Shown: piece after piece, positions 4,770 through 5,411 of the stretch
How the letters are laid out: every line of letters begins with the position of its first letter
How positions within the stretch are numbered: position 1 is the stretch's first letter
Translations under genes and position numbers: made by a program
The notes under the pieces: generated by a model
Database searches by the model: none
Told to the model about the DNA's origin: nothing
Seen by the model: only the letters and a program-made list of their open reading frames with translations
NCBI GenBank assembly: GCA_003154635.1
Contig: PMDX01000122.1
Location: 12,210-17,620 of the forward strand
Origin: Actinomycetota bacterium
GTDB lineage: Bacteria; Actinomycetota; Geothermincolia; Fen-727; Anoxymicrobiaceae
Length of the DNA: 5,411 nucleotides
Direction: 5' to 3'

Positions 4770-4789
4770 AGTCCCTCCTTTCAGGGTCT
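4770..4789 (-). promoter_or_regulatory. hsp20 ribosome-binding site overlapped by an imperfect hairpin
   Basis: AAAGGAGG (4774-4781) is the strongest Shine-Dalgarno in the window and sets the hsp20 start. It lies in a near-perfect inverted repeat: on the RNA, AGACCCU (4789-4783) can pair with AGGGACU (4776-4770), with one A-A mismatch and a 6-base loop GAAAGG. The stem therefore takes the AGG end of the ribosome-binding site. An alternative register, CCU with AGG around GAA, also masks it. A weak hairpin over the ribosome-binding site of an sHSP gene is the layout of an RNA thermometer, but with 6 bp it could be chance. Confidence 0.45.
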
Positions 4790-4805
4790 TTCCTTTATCG
4801 GCTTG

Positions 4806-4826
4806 CGTGGTCTGTGCGCCACCACG
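4806..4826 (-). repeat. 6-bp stem-loop between dnaK and hsp20
   Basis: CGTGGT (4806-4811) and ACCACG (4821-4826) are perfect complements with a 9-base loop. The stem begins 2 bases after the dnaK stop and ends 40 bases before the hsp20 ATG. No U-run follows, so it is unlikely to terminate transcription. It might stabilise the dnaK 3' end if the message is cleaved. Confidence 0.4.
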
Positions 4827-4828
4827 TC

Positions 4829-5411
4829 TTAGCTCTTGTCCTCGTCGACCACTTCATAGTCCGCCTCGATGACCTCGTCCTCGCCCGGCCCGAAGTCGCT
4901 GCCCGAAGGCTCGTAGCCCGGGCCGCTCGCGCCAGCCGATGCCTGTGCGTACACGGCCTCCGCCAGCTTGTGCGATGCCTGGATGAGGCTCTCCACGGAT
5001 GTCTTTATCCTGGATACATCGGGTCCCTTGAGCGCCTCTTTGACCTCGGCTATCGCGGCTTCGATCCTTGAGCGCTCGTCCGCGTCGACCTTATCGCCGA
5101 GTTCCCTCAGCGACTTCTCTGTCGTGTACACGACCTCGTCCGCCTTGTTGCGGGTCTCGGCCTCTTCGCGTTGCCTGCGGTCCTCATCGGCGTGGTCCTC
5201 CGCGTCGCTGGTCATCTTTTTTATCTCGTCCTCGTCGAGGCCGCTGGAAGCTGTGATGGTAATCTTCTGCTCGTTACCCGTTGCCCTGTCCTTGGCCGAC
5301 ACGTTGACGATGCCGTTCGCGTCGATATCGAACGTGACCTCGACCTGCGGGATACCTCTCGGCGCCGGCGGGATGCCCACAAGGTGGAACTTGCCCAGTG
5401 TCTTGTTGAAG
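4829..5411 (-). CDS. dnaK: DnaK (Hsp70), C-terminal 193 residues (partial, 5' end beyond right edge)
   Basis: DnaK is the ATP-driven central chaperone of the operon. The fragment starts within the beta-sandwich of the substrate-binding domain (NKTLGKFHLVGIPPAPRG) and continues through VTFDIDANGIVNVSAKD and QKITITASSGL, all near-invariant Hsp70 segments. The helical lid follows (from about DEDEIKKMTSDAEDHADED to LIQASHKLAEAVY). The tail is a flexible Ala/Gly/Ser and acidic region ending EADYEVVDEDKS, the usual bacterial DnaK C terminus. The frame is open to the window edge; the first complete codon is at 5410-5408. The nucleotide-binding domain, promoter and any HAIR operator are outside. The TAA stop is 63 bases from hsp20. 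Confidence 0.97.
   Translation of the reverse strand, partial: FNKTLGKFHLVGIPPAPRGIPQVEVTFDIDANGIVNVSAKDRATGNEQKITITASSGLDEDEIKKMTSDAEDHADEDRRQREEAETRNKADEVVYTTEKSLRELGDKVDADERSRIEAAIAEVKEALKGPDVSRIKTSVESLIQASHKLAEAVYAQASAGASGPGYEPSGSDFGPGEDEVIEADYEVVDEDKS

Overview
Every supported gene in this window lies on the minus strand, so in transcription order it reads from right to left: dnaK (C-terminal part only), hsp20, grpE, dnaJ, hspR, then, after a 314-base gap, a COG2509-type FAD-dependent dehydrogenase, and finally the first 20 codons of purA at the left edge. The DNA is GC-rich. A dnaK-grpE-dnaJ operon closed by a MerR-type HspR repressor, without HrcA or a CIRCE element, is the classic actinobacterial arrangement, although HspR also occurs in a few other phyla. 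My best inference is a GC-rich, probably deep-branching, member of the Actinomycetota. The window alone cannot fix the lineage.

Right part (1864-5411), the chaperone operon. DnaK (Hsp70), its nucleotide exchange factor GrpE and its J-protein co-chaperone DnaJ form the ATP-driven folding machine. A small heat-shock protein (Hsp20, alpha-crystallin domain), which holds unfolding proteins for later transfer to DnaK, is inserted between dnaK and grpE. HspR at the end is the expected feedback repressor: in characterised actinobacteria it binds HAIR operators with DnaK as co-repressor, so titration of DnaK by unfolded proteins derepresses the operon. No HAIR site is in the window. It would be expected upstream of dnaK, beyond the right edge. 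The gaps are 63 bases (dnaK-hsp20), 91 (hsp20-grpE), 61 (grpE-dnaJ) and 80 (dnaJ-hspR). Several carry stem-loops, the strongest being a perfect 10-bp stem between hsp20 and grpE, and a weak hairpin overlaps the hsp20 Shine-Dalgarno sequence.

Middle (1550-1863), the only gap above 300 bases. It holds a G-quadruplex-type motif just after the hspR stop, an imperfect hairpin, an 11-bp repeat at an exact 200-bp offset, two very weak 39-40-codon ORFs and a TATAAT box that could serve the flavoprotein gene. No canonical intrinsic terminator was found.

Left part (1-1549). A complete FAD-dependent dehydrogenase of unknown substrate, with a conserved-looking four-cysteine cluster, is followed by a 102-base gap with a candidate extended -10 promoter and a small stem-loop, then by purA (adenylosuccinate synthetase, AMP biosynthesis). 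No functional link between these two genes and the chaperone operon is evident.

I see no mobile element, CRISPR array, RNA gene or clearly undescribed system. The most interesting points are the position of hsp20, the intercistronic RNA structures and the cysteine cluster of the flavoprotein.
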